Assembly (NCBI GenBank): GCA_037903355.1
Contig: JBAJFE010000010.1
Location: 1 to 64,000 of the forward strand
Origin: Trichuris trichiura
Lineage: Eukaryota > Nematoda > Enoplea > Trichinellida > Trichuridae
DNA length: 64,000 nucleotides
Reading direction: 5' to 3'
The position numbers were made by a program, and so were the translations under genes. The number at the start of each line of letters is the position of its first letter. Within the stretch, counting starts at the first letter, position 1. The notes beneath the pieces are model-generated. The model did no database searches. It saw nothing but the letters and a program-made list of their open reading frames with translations, and was not told the DNA's origin. This document shows positions 20,985-33,500 of the stretch, piece by piece.

Positions 20985-22780
20985 ATAGGTTGCTTGGGTA
21001 CAGTAGAGCGATTTTCATGTACAGTCTTTGTGTTCCACGCAGTTGAATACGTCATTGATGTACCCTACTTTGAGAAGTTTCAATGCTGCAAAGAAGCTGA
21101 ATGTGCACCCGTTTTGGCTTTACCAAGGAGTTGCGAGGGCGTTATTCTCCATTACGAAGAAAGGAGAAAGGTTACAGTAGCTTTTTCTATTTGCGTTGCG
21201 TGTGCTTTGTCGTAGCGCTGCGGCTTCGTGAACGCGACAATTGCAAAGTTTGGACATCACTCGCGCTGTTTGCATCTACTGTTCACAGTCACTTTCTTCA
21301 GAAGGACAAAATGTTGTGAGCTGCAGAAGTTACTGTTGGAAGAACGAAATTAGTGTTCCTTTGTGGGCTATAAATATTGGAAGGAGCGGGAAGCATATTA
21401 CCTGGCTGAGTTGGTGGTTGCAAAAATCGTGTAGTGTTTTCGAGTTATTGCCAAAAAGAAAGGAGTTCATCTCGTTAACAAGCTTTAATAGAATTAGTAG
21501 AAGATGATGATAATGATGGCGATGATAAATCTTCCCAGGTAGAATTTCATGATGATTGTGGATGCTTTTAGCGGTTTATGAAAAGAAGTTTCAGCATCGT
21601 AGTTTGAAAGTTATTGGAGAAGGTGCATGAATAGACACTTGTGCTGCCAGGGGCTTCGTAGAAGAACTGGAAAGCATAATTACCGGAACAGATTATTCGT
21701 ACGTGCAGCTATTTCGTTGTGAGGATGCCGCAATTTATTGGAGAAGGGTGTCGAGTCGAGTATCTCGGCAGAAGAAAAGCAAGCTAAGGGCGATATGGTA
21801 TCAAGAGACAATAGCGCGTTAATGCCAGTTATACACTCTAATGATGATGTTCTAGTTAAATCTGTGCTTGTACATCATTCGGAGCATTCCAGAATGTTAA
21901 GGCACATTGACAAAAGGATGCTACATGTTATGTTGGGCTCCCATACAAGCGCTTGAAACATTCAACTGATTTTATGTGATTACATGAGCAACTACGTCAG
22001 TTCTTTTTTAGAAAGAGACTGCAGAAAAAATAGCGTAGACGATGGATCCCTTATGATCATCAACGACGGTGCTGCACATCCACCAAAGCAACAGAGTCGA
22101 GCGGATATATTCGTGTTGCGCTTCTGTGTCTGAGTACGAGTTCGCTGCTGCAACCCTGTGATCCTAGAAAATTCAACAATTGGTAACAAAGAGCGCACAC
22201 ATCCTATTTTTTCCGACCTCAGGCGCAAAGGAAGCGTGCGGAGCCCATAACCTGTCGGAAGGTTGCGCCTTCCAAGTGAAGCATAATCAAAGTAACTTTA
22301 TTGGTTATACGGTGCAAATGGAATAGACGAGTGAAAACTCGTGTAAGCGGAGCGACGTTAAGGTACGAAAGGCGGAGGGATAGACAAGCGAGGTTAGCGA
22401 GAGGGTTTTAAATAGGAAGCGCCTAGACTGCTCCCAGACGTCGTCGCTCCCACGGCCTCGGATTAACGATAATAAACAGATCACAGAGTGGCCATGATCC
22501 GTCATCGTTAATCCTGCCTTTTTTGCAACGGACGTCCATTAATACCTCTGCCCTTTTCCCTGCGACAGGTGTCTGGCGTAGCAACTTCAATAAGAACTTG
22601 AAAAGTATGGCGACAAAAAAATAAACTATTAATCAGAAAAAGTAAAAGAGGAAGTGTACCCGGAACAAGCAAGGCAGGAGTAAAATAAACTTAAAACGAC
22701 TTTTACAGTTGAAAGAATGATACAGAATGAAGTTAAAGAGAAACGCTGTGTATGCGACCATAAGGTGAAAAAGAAGAAAT
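20985..22780. other. Left-arm-specific block with LTR-like piece and unrecognised short ORFs
   Basis: Absent from the other arm at the corresponding place (near 57000-57120). Open frames at 20994-21215, 21241-21507 and 21738-21956 have no recognised domain; one has a CIYC ... CRSYC cysteine pattern. At 22285-22530, read on the minus strand, there is a promoter-like TATTTAAAA and a downstream CAATAAAG, as in a solo LTR of an unknown element. Terminal repeats were not established. Confidence 0.35.
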
Positions 22781-22889
22781 GTTTTGTAAGATAATTGAGA
22801 TGACAGAATGTAAGATCGCCATTTTCACAGACCGGTTAAGCATTTGCTGTATAAAACTTTCAATGGACGTTTGTGGCGTGTTATTCAGA

Positions 22890-23130
22890 GTAAATGCTTG
22901 TGGGATTTCTGCAATGCTTCAAGTTGGTTCCATTGTCATCTAACTGAGACGTCCAAGGAAGGGAGACTTCTGCTTATTTCGTTTTTTGGTCAATTATGTG
23001 TTATCAGGGTAAAGACTGTTAACATATTCCAAGAGTGATGACGACAGGGTCATCTGCGTTCTTTCGCTGTTTTTGTTGGCGAAGGATTTCTCAAGAAACT
23101 CCATAAAGGCTTCTGTATCATAAGCCAACC
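22890..23130 (-). pseudogene. PLE reverse-transcriptase fossil, left-arm copy
   Basis: Minus-strand translation gives LEYVNSLYPDN and a following PFLGRL segment matching the RT thumb region of the intact PLE (LEHLNSLFPNQ ... LPFLDVLV), with stops. Its counterpart is at 56690-57000 in the right arm, so it predates the duplication. Confidence 0.6.
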
Positions 23131-25911
23131 TGTTGTACGAGTTCTATCAAGCCTGCGTTATTCGATAATTTAATCTTCTTCAGCGAGGACAATTCTCTAA
23201 GAAGGAAAATTTGCCTATAGTTCATGTACTCTCTTGATCACACGAACTGTTGTAGGGCAAGCTCCGATGTCATCTTCTGACTTGCATGCGAAAATGGCAC
23301 CTCTTAATCCGCAAATATAGGTAGCGTTTATGAGTTTGACAGCTGTAAACGGCACATACTAACCTCACGCTTATAACGCGAGACCTAGTAAACTAATAAC
23401 CTTACCCCCAACTGCACAGCTATACCCTCATCTACGACTACCTACCGTCCACACGTGTATATATATCCTCTATTCTATTCATCAATATTGCGTTACATTA
23501 CTCCCGTACCGACTTTCCGTCTACCGTTGCAGACCGTCTTTCCGTTTACTGTTCCGTTTACACGAAATAAACGGTATCGTTTCTGTACGTTGGAGAAAGG
23601 AAATTCAGCAAGGGCAGTTCATTTGTATATTTTTATATTTTTTCCAAGCAACGGTAGTCACTTCGCTGGGTTTTTAATGTAAAGCTGTGCGGAAAACTGA
23701 AGTGTTGGGATTATCGACTGTAGCCACGGATATTTCATCCAGAGAGCGACTTTCGTCATGTCATCCCTGTTTGAGATTTTGTATTCCATCAGCGCGTTTA
23801 AGCTACTCCAATAAAATGCTTCGTCTCGTTCAAGCTTTCCGCAGTAAAAGGCAGGCATATGCTAGTAATTATTTCGGATTGATTGAATATTTTGCTGAAC
23901 ATCTGCACACAATACTTCACAGACTGAAGCTGTGCTTCATAGATTAACATTACTAAGGGTATGAATTATTGGTTGTCGAGACTGATTAAAATACTTTTCT
24001 ATTGTTCAGTAAAATGGACCATCGGCTTCTAGCTTTAATTTCAATAAGTTTTTTACATGCATTACTACATAAATGATCATCTACAATGAACAACTGCAAC
24101 GCTCAATTGGTAATGTATGAAGTTCATTCGTCCCAAATTGCAGTCTGTTAAATTGAGATAGGTTGTTTTTTGTTGTGGTGAATGTTTGTCAAATTTTTCC
24201 GTGCCTAAAAATACCGACGGTTTTCTTTTTGCTTTCATCGATAGCCCTCATTCGTTTTAAGGCAATTGAGATGTGTCCGTCCAAGCATACTTGGTTACTA
24301 CTTTGAACATAGTGCTTCAATTTTGGCTTAAGCTTTAATAAGAGCATAACAAGATGATCGCCATGCTTGCCACGATAGGCAGAACATAATGATCGCATAC
24401 GTACAAGAAAAAAACCTGCATTTTCCAGACGGTTGGGCGGCTAAGAGACGAAACCGTAATGCTTTATTGACCCCAATTTAATGCAAACACAATGTGAAGC
24501 GCAAAGGTTGCTTTACGCCACGCTGCCTCAATGCGCAATAAATCTGTGAGCGCCTTTTTGCCAATAGCGTAAGCTACCTTCAGGTTTGCCTAAGCTTAAG
24601 CTTAAAGCTACCTTTATTTCTTTCATGCGCTTTTTTGTAAGCGACTAAAGCATCAGCGCAGATCTTTTAGGCTTTGTCGTCTCGCTGCAAGATGTTTTGA
24701 CAACGGTAAGAGCTGACCTTAGGGTCATTTGTAAGCTGAATTAACAACTAAGCCATTGCTCAGTAAAAGTGTACTCGTCTGCGTCGTAACTTATGTACGT
24801 TGACGCTTGTGCGTAAAAATCTTCAAGGAAAGGCTTGCCTTGAATGCTGGCTATATGGAAACTGTGAACTACCATACAATCTTGGTGATTTAAATTTACG
24901 GAGGTTAAACATACTTACAGACTAAAGCGATATTTAAGTTCAAAGCAAATTACTTCCTGAATGATCATGTTTTCTTATTTAATTCGCTACGTTTGAACTG
25001 CTATTGTTTTTTTGTTACTCGAAAAACAAATACCGAAACAAACTAATTCAAGAATATGGGCTAATGTAGCATGGGACTGTGCTGTCCTTCGACCGTTACG
25101 ACGTATTAGTTTCAACAAGGCTGATACTGGCAGATGGCTGAAATAGGCTCATGAAGACTATAAATTCTAAATAACGAATGACGAACATTATTTACTTTTC
25201 TGGAAAACGACAGACTGAAATCGAGGAAAGAAAGAAACATGGAAGCAAAAACGAACTGGAATACGTTGAATCTCTTTCCAACGGCGCAGTATTTCGGCAG
25301 TTGGGAAGGATTCTGCTGCTTTAAATGCAACAAGAATGGGATTTGAATTGTATTCTGCGCTTAAACAATATGCGTTACTAGGCGGTTAAGAGACGCAGGA
25401 ATACAAATCTTTTCCTATTCGAACTACCCAACACGAAAATTAGTTCGCAAAATCAAGGTGCGACTGTAAGCTGAACCAGCTAAGTGGCTTCCATCCGTTA
25501 TCCTCAAATGAGCAAAATTCTAGTTTGAAAGTTGCCACTGCTTCTATGCCTTCCCGAGTCGCCACATTTTTTTTGTCTGAGCTTCTAAAAATAGAAAAAT
25601 GAAATATTTTTCTCATATTTTTTCTCATGTTCATAAATAGGTAATTCACAATTTCATTGCTTCTTGGGACAATGTTATGGAATTGGAATAGTATGAACGA
25701 AAGGTAAATGTAGTTCTTTCTTGTTTTTGCTTTTAAGGCTAACCGTGGCAATCTTTCGAAAAACAGGATGTCTTTTAACAGGCTTGAATAGTTTCATAGT
25801 AGATCTTCAGATTCACGGGTTTTGCCTGTTGGGTGTATCTGTAAGTAAACTTCAAAATGCCCTACCAACGGATGGATGAGCAAATTGTTAGAGAAATTAC
25901 AGAACAAAACG

Positions 25912-25965
25912 AATACCGTACGTTTCGGAACTGCTCGTGTTCCGTCGTCAGCAGTGTTGGGGAGA
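25912..25965 (-). ncRNA. Hammerhead ribozyme-like motif (PLE family 2, left half)
   Basis: Minus strand: CTGACGA (25951-25945), stem II GGAAC/GTTCC, GAAA (25926-25923), then CGTA. Helix III ACGT is self-complementary. ACTG before the core can pair with CGGT after the putative GTA cleavage site. Confidence 0.68.
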
Positions 25966-26019
25966 AGGTGTTTAATCGGTAAGGGGTTTATATAGCACAT
26001 GGGTACAATGGGTGTTTGA

Positions 26020-27141
26020 TTAGTTGGGTAGGGCGCAGCATTGGAATTTATTAATCGGCGCAGCCCATACTTCACTAACCTCCACGCCATTGTCGCGATT
26101 TATAGTGGAGTTGCTCTGGATGTATAGAGCCTCCTTAATACGCCTAAGATGTAATAGGTTTTCGTGGCAGATAATCTTCGGGTGCGGGTCGAGTGTGCAC
26201 CTGGATGCGTGCTCAACGATCACCGAGGCACTTATCGCGTTCTCCATGGCTTTTCGAGGGTCCGTTGTAGGTGGTCGCCCTCGGCCGGTGGCCTGTACCC
26301 CATTGAGTCTTCGTTCGGCGTTCTTGTATGTCAACACATTCTTCATGTGTTGGCCGAATCTCTTAAGTAAAGTGTTGCCCGTTTCTCCTATGTAGGAGGC
26401 GTTGCAACCACACTTTATCTGATAAACGACACCGGGTCTGCTGTCAAAAGGAACCTTGATCTTGTCATTTCTCACAATCGAACGAAGGTTACATGAACTT
26501 TTGAATCTAACGTTGAAATTTAAGGAGTGGCCTAGTCTCCTGATCTTTTCACTTAAGCCGTTGTAATAGGGAAGGACTAGAACCGGGCGTTGTTGGTTAT
26601 CAGGCGGGGACGGTGGTGAGGGTTTATTTTGTTGGCATTGCTTAATAATGGATTTGATGAATTTACTGGGGTATCCGTTACTGCATAGTGTGTTATAAAT
26701 ATGTCTTAATTCTGTATTTAAATATTCGGGGTCACACACCGTTAGAGCCCTGTCAACCATCCCTTTAACTATACCTCTTTTAACTGAAATAGGGTGATGA
26801 GAAGAAAAGTTTAGGTGCCGGTCCGAGTGGGTGGGTTTCCTATAAACTGTTGTTTTTAACTTATTCCCTTGTTTAATGACTAAGACGTCTAGAAAGGGGA
26901 GTTTACAATTATTTTCCTTCTCAATGGTTAGTGTTATCTGGTTGGGGAAGAGGCTATTCAGGTGTTCCAAGAGAGTTTCTTCACTGCCTGATCTTATGAT
27001 GGCAAAGATGTCGTCAACATATCTTTTAAAAAGGATAGGAGGGGCACAGTCTTGCAGAGTGCTGAAGGCTTTTTCTTCGAGATGTTCCATGAAGACCTCC
27101 GACCTTTTTCTTCGAGATGTTCCATGAAGACCTTTGTTCAT
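26020..27141 (-). CDS. PLE polyprotein, 5'-truncated: RT C-terminal half plus GIY-YIG endonuclease
   Basis: Uninterrupted 373-residue frame. RT motif YVDDIFAI lies near residue 40; motif A and the GAPMGSP motif are missing because the copy is 5'-truncated. The RT thumb (LPFLDVLV, KPTHSDRHLNFSSHHP) leads to a linker and then a GIY-YIG domain starting around ASYIGETGNTLLKRFGQH, ending in the EALYIQSNSTINRD segment and CCALPN*. RT plus GIY-YIG is diagnostic for Penelope-like elements. The endonuclease part looks intact; the RT is incomplete, so this half cannot be autonomous. Confidence 0.88.
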   Translation of the reverse strand: MNKGLHGTSRRKRSEVFMEHLEEKAFSTLQDCAPPILFKRYVDDIFAIIRSGSEETLLEHLNSLFPNQITLTIEKENNCKLPFLDVLVIKQGNKLKTTVYRKPTHSDRHLNFSSHHPISVKRGIVKGMVDRALTVCDPEYLNTELRHIYNTLCSNGYPSKFIKSIIKQCQQNKPSPPSPPDNQQRPVLVLPYYNGLSEKIRRLGHSLNFNVRFKSSCNLRSIVRNDKIKVPFDSRPGVVYQIKCGCNASYIGETGNTLLKRFGQHMKNVLTYKNAERRLNGVQATGRGRPPTTDPRKAMENAISASVIVEHASRCTLDPHPKIICHENLLHLRRIKEALYIQSNSTINRDNGVEVSEVWAAPINKFQCCALPN

Positions 27142-28575
27142 ATCTAAAAACTATAATCCAACCCCTAACTGGTAAACGCGAGTCCAATGTTAAAAATTGT
27201 AAAGAATTTTGTTCCTCACTAAAAGACGTAAAAATGCAGCCCGGTGACATCATGGTTAGTTACGACGTAAAAGACCTTTTCACAAGCATCCCCATAAAAT
27301 ATACCACCAACTTACTTCAAACTCTGTTAGATGCGGACGACACCATCTTACAGAGGACGAAATTAAACCCCACCCACATAGTTAAATTAGTGTCGTTCTG
27401 CATGCGCGAGGGCAACTACTTCAGATTCCAGGATAGTTTCTTCTCACAAAAGGACGGTGCACCTATGGGCAGTCCACTCTCCCCCATACTTGCGGAGGTC
27501 TTCATGGAACATCTCGAAGAAAAAGCCTTCAGCACTCTGCAAGACTGTGCCCCTCCTATCCTTTTCAAAAGATATGTAGACGACATCTTTGCCATCATAA
27601 AATCAGGCAGTGAAGAAACTCTCTTGGAACACCTGAATAGTCTCTTCCCCAACCAGATAACGCTAACCATTGAGAAGGAAAATAATTGTAAACTCCCTTT
27701 TCTAGATGTCTTAGTCATTAAACAAGGGAATAAGTTAAAAACAACAGTTTATAGGAAACCCACCCACTCGGACCGGCACCTAAACTTTTCTTCTCATCAC
27801 CCTATTTCAGTTAAAAGAGGTATAGTTAAAGGGATGGTTGACAGGGCTCTAACGGTGTGTGACCCCGAATATTTAAATACAGAATTAAGACATATTTATA
27901 ACACACTATGCAGTAACGGATACCCCAGTAAATTCATCAAATTCCATTATTAAGCAATGCCAACAAAATAAACCCTCACCACCGTCCCCGCCTGATAACC
28001 AACAACGCCCGGTTCTAGTCCTTCCCTATTACAACGGCTTAAGTGAAAAGATCAGGAGACTAGGCCACTCCTTAAATTTCAACGTTAGATTCAAAAGTTC
28101 ATGTAACCTTCGTTCGATTGTGAGAAATGACAAGATCAAGGTTCCTTTTGACAGCAGACCCGGTGTCGTTTATCAGATAAAGTGTGGTTGCAACGCCTCC
28201 TACATAGGAGAAACGGGCAACACTTTACTTAAGAGATTCGGCCAACACATGAAGAATGTGTTGACATACAAGAACGCCGAACGAAGACTCAATGGGGTAC
28301 AGGCCACCGGCCGAGGGCGACCACCTACAACGGACCCTCGAAAAGCCATGGAGAACGCGATAAGTGCCTCGGTGATCGTTGAGCACGCATCCAGGTGCAC
28401 ACTCGACCCGCACCCGAAGATTATCTGCCACGAAAACCTATTACATCTTAGGCGTATTAAGGAGGCTCTATACATCCAGAGCAACTCCACTATAAATCGC
28501 GACAATGGCGTGGAGGTTAGTGAAGTATGGGCTGCGCCGATTAATAAATTCCAATGCTGCGCCCTACCCAACTAA
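27117..28575 (+). pseudogene. PLE polyprotein, right half, longer but frameshifted
   Basis: Frame 27117-27953 includes RT motifs absent from the left half: DVKDLFTSIP, GAPMGSPLSP and YVDDIFAI. An extra T near 27939 relative to the left half (AAATTCC versus AAATCC) ends the frame with a stop at 27951-27953. The GIY-YIG part continues in another frame at about 27955-28575 and is otherwise identical in sequence to the left half. Confidence 0.85.
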
Positions 28576-28631
28576 TCAAACACCCATTGTACCCATGTGC
28601 TATATAAACCCCTTACCGATTAAACACCTTC

Positions 28632-28690
28632 TCCCCAACACTGCTGACGACGGAACACGAGCAGTTCCGAAACGTACGGTATTCGTTTTG
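28632..28690 (+). ncRNA. Hammerhead ribozyme-like motif (PLE family 2, right half)
   Basis: CTGACGA at 28644-28650, stem II GGAAC/GTTCC, GAAA at 28669-28672, ACGT at 28672-28675, putative cleavage after A28676. ACTG before the core pairs with CGGT at 28677-28680. Same layout as family 1 but with compensating changes in stem II and helix III. Confidence 0.7.
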
Positions 28691-28811
28691 TTCTGTAATT
28701 TCTCTAACAATTTGCTCATCCATCCGTTGGTAGGGCATTTTGAAGTTTACTTACAGATACACCCAACAGGCAAAACCCGTGAATCTGAAGATCTACTATG
28801 AAACCGTGGCA

Positions 28812-29057
28812 ATGATTAATAAAAAACACATTAGTACATTTTTGCTGTCTTCCTTTAAAGATGATGTCCAACCGTGCTGCTCTGTCAAGGTGTATAATAT
28901 CCCTAGAAATTTGTCGCTTGTTAATATAATTCTTTTTGGGCGAAGCGCATATGTGCACACAGCGGGAAAGGAGCATAAGTTAATGTTGCGTTTGTCCGTT
29001 TCATGTTTGTTTTCATCAGTTTCTGTTATTGCGTTTTACGCTTTCGACGCCGCTAAG
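28812..29057 (+). CDS. Possible exon of a small membrane protein
   Basis: 82-codon frame from ATG 28812, beginning MINKKHISTF and ending with a hydrophobic segment (SVSCLFSSVSVIAFYAF) and a GTAATT donor-like site at 29058. No family recognised. The ATG lies within the PLE target-site repeat, so the true start may be elsewhere. Weak call. Confidence 0.25.
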
Positions 29058-29401
29058 GTAATTTTGGTACAATAACTAAACTTTTGCAGTCGTTATGAAC
29101 GCATTATTTTCATTTTTTCCGATTTAGAATAGTTCTACCGATTATGCATTGAATGGTGCAAATATATCTGCATAAAGCGCGATAATTGCTTAGTTCATCA
29201 AGCATCATTCTTTTCTCGCACGAGCGCACTGATCAGAGCTCGTTACTGAAATGGCAAAAAGTGAATTTCTTTTGTTGGTTCAATTTGAATTTTGGAAATT
29301 TTAATCTAGTAGCCAATTCATGTAAACTCTGACATTTTAAATGTGCATCCTACACTTCTTACTGCATCATTAGTTTAATCTGACAGCGCTTTGCCATTTA
29401 T

Positions 29402-30098
29402 ACAGTAAAACCTCCCTAAACCGAACGCGTCGGGGCGATGGGTGGTTCAGATTACGGAAAAATTCAGATTATGGAGGAAGCTTACAGTAAACCACAAAAA
29501 AACAGGTAATGCTATTTTAAATGCATGTTTCTGGCGTGTACAGCATGATGTCAGTCTCTGCAAGCGGTGAGTAGCTTAACAAGGGCAGCGAAGTCCGTCT
29601 GATCTGTCCAGATGAAACCAGTTTCCTAGATAGTGTAGACGCAATACCGCGAAGCGTCATGGAAATAGTTCTCATGAGCTTATTTTTCTAAAACGATTCT
29701 GTTTTTGTGCGTGCCCTGCAGTTAAATTAAGGGTTCTACCGCGGCGTGTTGATCTAAAGGCACGTGACTCGCGCCTTTTGACATGCTCTGTCCGATGTCG
29801 ATATTGACCATTATGATGCATATTTCTGTTTATTCGGGGAAACTTAAGTCTCGAGGTGCCTTGCTGCAATCAACGTATTGGTCGAGATTGGTTCGGCAGA
29901 GCTGTGGCTGGCCTGCGCCTGTGTTAACGTATACCGAAAGGACCGTTGGTAGGTTGTTTACTGCCTTTATAGCCGTTGCCGCCATGTGACTGTCCGTTTC
30001 GCGCAGGTAGCCTAATTATCTTTAACGTATACGGTCGTTCTTTTGTTCTCTTCCACGAGTTTGGATTATGGAGGTTCGGGTTAGCGAGGTTTTGCTGC
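29402..30098 (+). mobile_element. MITE-like DNA transposon, second copy
   Basis: Starts TA-CAGTAAAACCTCCCTAA; the right end reverse-complements to CAGCAAAACCTCGCTAACC. The two termini match with few differences, and the interior matches 14834-15352. No transposase. Confidence 0.7.
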
Positions 30099-30518
30099 AT
30101 TTCTGTTTACACTTATGTTACCCAGTCGTAGAGATCATACTGGAAGCATTTTTATGCAAAGTTCAAGATGATGACGTTCGTTTCTTTCACTGAATTTTAA
30201 TGGCAATGGTATGTGCAATACGTCCTTGTAATCCAAAGTTAGCTCAATCTTGAAAATTAGATTGCGTCTGGGCGTCCGTTGGTTGAAGTTCAAAGCTTCA
30301 GAGTGAGTTTATTTCATAATCAGCGTTGCGTTGTCTAGAACGGAGTCTCATTGTTGCTACGAATACATCTGTATGGAAGAGATCAGCTATAGAAAACGAG
30401 TTGCACCGCTTGTATCGAAGCCTACCAAATCTTTTGTCACTTTTGCTCTTTTCCTTTATTTAAACGACTGGTGTTTTTCCGCCTTTTGAATTGAGGTCAG
30501 TTTCAATTTCAGAATGTT

Positions 30519-33500
30519 ATGTTGATTGTCCAGCAGAAATTACCACAGTTGATCGCAATGACCTTATCGTCATCAACTGCCGTGGCTGTACAGACTGATA
30601 AATTGCGTATTCGCCGCATGAAGCAGTTGAACCGCCAATTATTGGACCAGTCGCTTTTCTACGTGTTTGAAACCGAGGATAAACTAAAATTGTTGCTTCC
30701 TTTCGCTGTTGGAGAAAAAATATCCGAATTTATATTCATGAGAAAAAGAAGCGCGCCTGCAGCAGACACTGTCACTCGTATGGTGGTTAAGATAAATCAT
30801 CTCAAAAAGCCAAAACGAAAACAACTGCAGAAAAAAGAGACGGTTTCATGTAACGAGTCCAATGACTCTATTGAATCAGAATTGAGTGTTAAAGATGTGG
30901 TTGTACGGGACAGTGTTGGCAATATTGTCGATTTTTTTAGTTGGAGCACTGAAGAGTTGTTTTTCCATTCAAAGGGTTACTCTATGACCATTGGTGAGCA
31001 GGTCTACCGAATCGTAAGCGAAATGCCAACGATAACGAAACTCAAAGTCGAATGTGACTTAATGGTTGGTCTTAGTGGATATCCAATTTTTTCCGTCCGT
31101 AATGGAAGTAGGAATGATTGTCAATTTTACTGGTACGTAAAGGAGATGAATGAGACAGAAAATGGTAGCTCGACTTGTCCAAGCAAACAGTTGGAGTTGG
31201 AACGGTTGTTTCTTCCTGGCTGGACCCTTCGTAGCAAATCTTGCGTGTTTGTTCCAAAGGAAGAAGATGTTGGCAAAGAGGTATGTTTAATCTGTTTCCC
31301 AAATGGATCAGTGGATGTCGGCCTTCCAAGAGCTTATTTGTGCGGGCGGCCTGTCGGGCATGGACCTGCAAGTGTCATTTGGAAAGAGCGTCATATTTTG
31401 TGCCAGAAGACCCCTTTGCCTCATGACGTGTAGGCGTGTCGAATAATCATAGATTCCCGTTGTTTCACATTCTCAATTTTAGGATCCGGTTAATGTCTTA
31501 CAACATACTTGCTGATTTGTACTTGGATTTAAAATTGCCACCAGATGAATTGTATTTTAAGTATTGTCCGGTGGAATATCAACGTTGCGGTTATCGAATG
31601 TCGTTGCTGATGAGCGAGATCCCTGGTGAGATTGCTTATGTAAAATGAAGTAGGCAGATTGTACCTGAAAAACCTTATATAATTTGTCAGTGACATATTG
31701 ACTGTCACGCAAAATGTTTGCTACTGCGAATTGTGTTGCAGCGCATTTAACTAAGTATCCTGCCTAAAGTGCTGTCTTCAGATATGTGAATGGTACTGCA
31801 GTATCCATTTTTTCAACGGATCTTCCACTTTTTCTTTCTGAAACAAAGTATTGTTACCGTGTAATTTATCCTTTTAGTTACGTATCTCTTAAGCGTAAAT
31901 CTGCCAGTGTGAACGTAAGCCGTTTTCCCCATCGTCGGCAGGGGTCTAGGTTTCCCGCCATTTTTCTGCGTCTAGCTTTCCCCATCCAATCGTTTATCTC
32001 AACTGCCTGCAGAAAAAAGGTACGCTAGTTCGGGTATGCTTTTTCCGTGTAGGCAATAGTAATGTATAAGAAATTAATTTTGCTGAAATGGAAAACGTAG
32101 AAGAAAGTTAGTATCGTATGCTGCGCAGTAGTCATGTAGAAATGTCCTTAGATCTTTGCAGCGTTATTCTTGAAAAGAAGCTAAAAACATAGCATAGCAA
32201 TGTTCCTAATATTAGTACAACTGTTTGTATTGCCTACAGATGATTGTTCCCGAGTGTTGCACTCGATCCGCTAGCATTCTCCTCCATCGCCAAAGGTCCT
32301 TCCTGTCTTCAAGCTCTTCATTATTCTTAAGCCCACGTAAAAGTTCTGGTGAGGTTTGAGTGTGTTAATGTTTCTAGTTTAAGTACATGAAAATGTGCGG
32401 TATCAACGCGGCAGTTTTAATGTTTTAATTTCACCCCCTTATTATACGCGAATATGAGTCATGTTATCCCATCTGCGGTATATTTAAAAAACATGCTGTT
32501 TTAAGAAGCGCCACAGTATTTATTTCAGTTTTGTTCTTTCCTCTTATAACCACAAAATCTCAAAAACCTCAACACTTTTCGTGACTTTGCATTAGGGGGA
32601 ACAAGCAAGCACTGCACTCTTGTTGTTTCGTGTTCGATAGGTTACATGGCGGACCTGATTTGTTTGCAAGAAGTTGACATGCGGCTGTTCGATAATTTGT
32701 GGGTGCCTTTTTTAAACGAGTGCGGTTTATGCGGCAATTTCCAGCGTAAAGGTGGCGACGTGGCAGAAGGTTTAGCAATTTTCTTCAATCGAGATAAATT
32801 CAAGTACGTATGTTTTACCGTTGACTGTTTAATATTGAAGCTGAAGTCATGATTTTATAGTTTTTTGAAATGCGAAAATGTCGTTTTATCAGAATTAGTC
32901 GCATCCCGGTCTTCCGATTTCGAATACTTAGACGATTGTTTAAAAACAAACGATGAAGTGCAGCAGTTGTTCATGAGTCGGCCTCAAGTTTTGCAGGTAT
33001 ACCAAACTCCAGTCTGCATATTTCAATTTTTGGTTTCACTAACCAACGTGGAAACTTAAATAATTTGCATGTGTTCAGGCTCAAATGTTTAAGACTAAAA
33101 AACTGGTAACGTAGCCAAAGCAAAATTTGTTGCACTATTCGGGAATAAACTTCGCGGACAACTTCATCCTTGAGCAATAGAAGTCCAATTGAGTATAGGC
33201 TTTTATGTAGTAACTTTTAGAATTGTTACCTGCAGTGCTGAGCAGTGTTAAGCCAGCCATATTAATTGTCGATTTGATTGTTTCAACAATTTCTTCAGGT
33301 ATCGGTGCTCAGTTGTTCATTCAATGAAGATGTGATAATAATTGTTGCGAATACGCATTTGCATTCAAGGTCGCCTGATAGCCACATTCGCTTACTGCAA
33401 GTCGCAGCTTGCATAAAGCACTTGGAAAGCGTAGTAGCATCTGTTCGATCTTCGGTAAGCCAATTTCTACACCCAGTATATTGTATGACTGTATCTCGTG

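Larger units (their letters stand above)
16600..25665 (+). repeat. Left arm of a large diverged inverted repeat
   Basis: The reverse complement of this block matches about 47995-61525. Corresponding pairs checked by eye: 16620-16860 with 61270-61520; 17212-17350 with 60780-60930; 17640-18420 with 59720-60470; 18560-19000 with 59100-59500; 19500-20760 with 57320-58600; 20800-20960 with 57120-57285; 23110-23240 with 56548-56660; 23613-24010 with 54974-55368; 24010-25640 with 49240-50838. By-eye identity is roughly 80-90 %. A block at about 20985-22780 is left-arm specific. Confidence 0.8.
25753..28801. mobile_element. PLE family 2: inverted head-to-head dimer with 12-bp TSD
   Basis: Left half (minus strand, 25.8-27.1 kb) and right half (plus strand, 27.1-28.8 kb) are nearly identical mirror copies with 3' ends facing outward. 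AACCGTGGCAAT flanks the whole unit at 25741-25752 and 28802-28813. At the centre (about 27065-27135) the segment TTTTTCTTCGAGATGTTCCA occurs twice in direct orientation. Each half ends with the same noncoding 3' region holding a hammerhead-like motif. Left about 43 bp (25753-25795) lacks a mirror on the right. Confidence 0.82.

Noticed and set aside
26024..26395. Open frame of 123 codons opposite the PLE GIY-YIG region, and its mirror at 28200-28571.
   Set aside because: Antisense shadow of the PLE endonuclease; identical in both halves only because the halves are copies.
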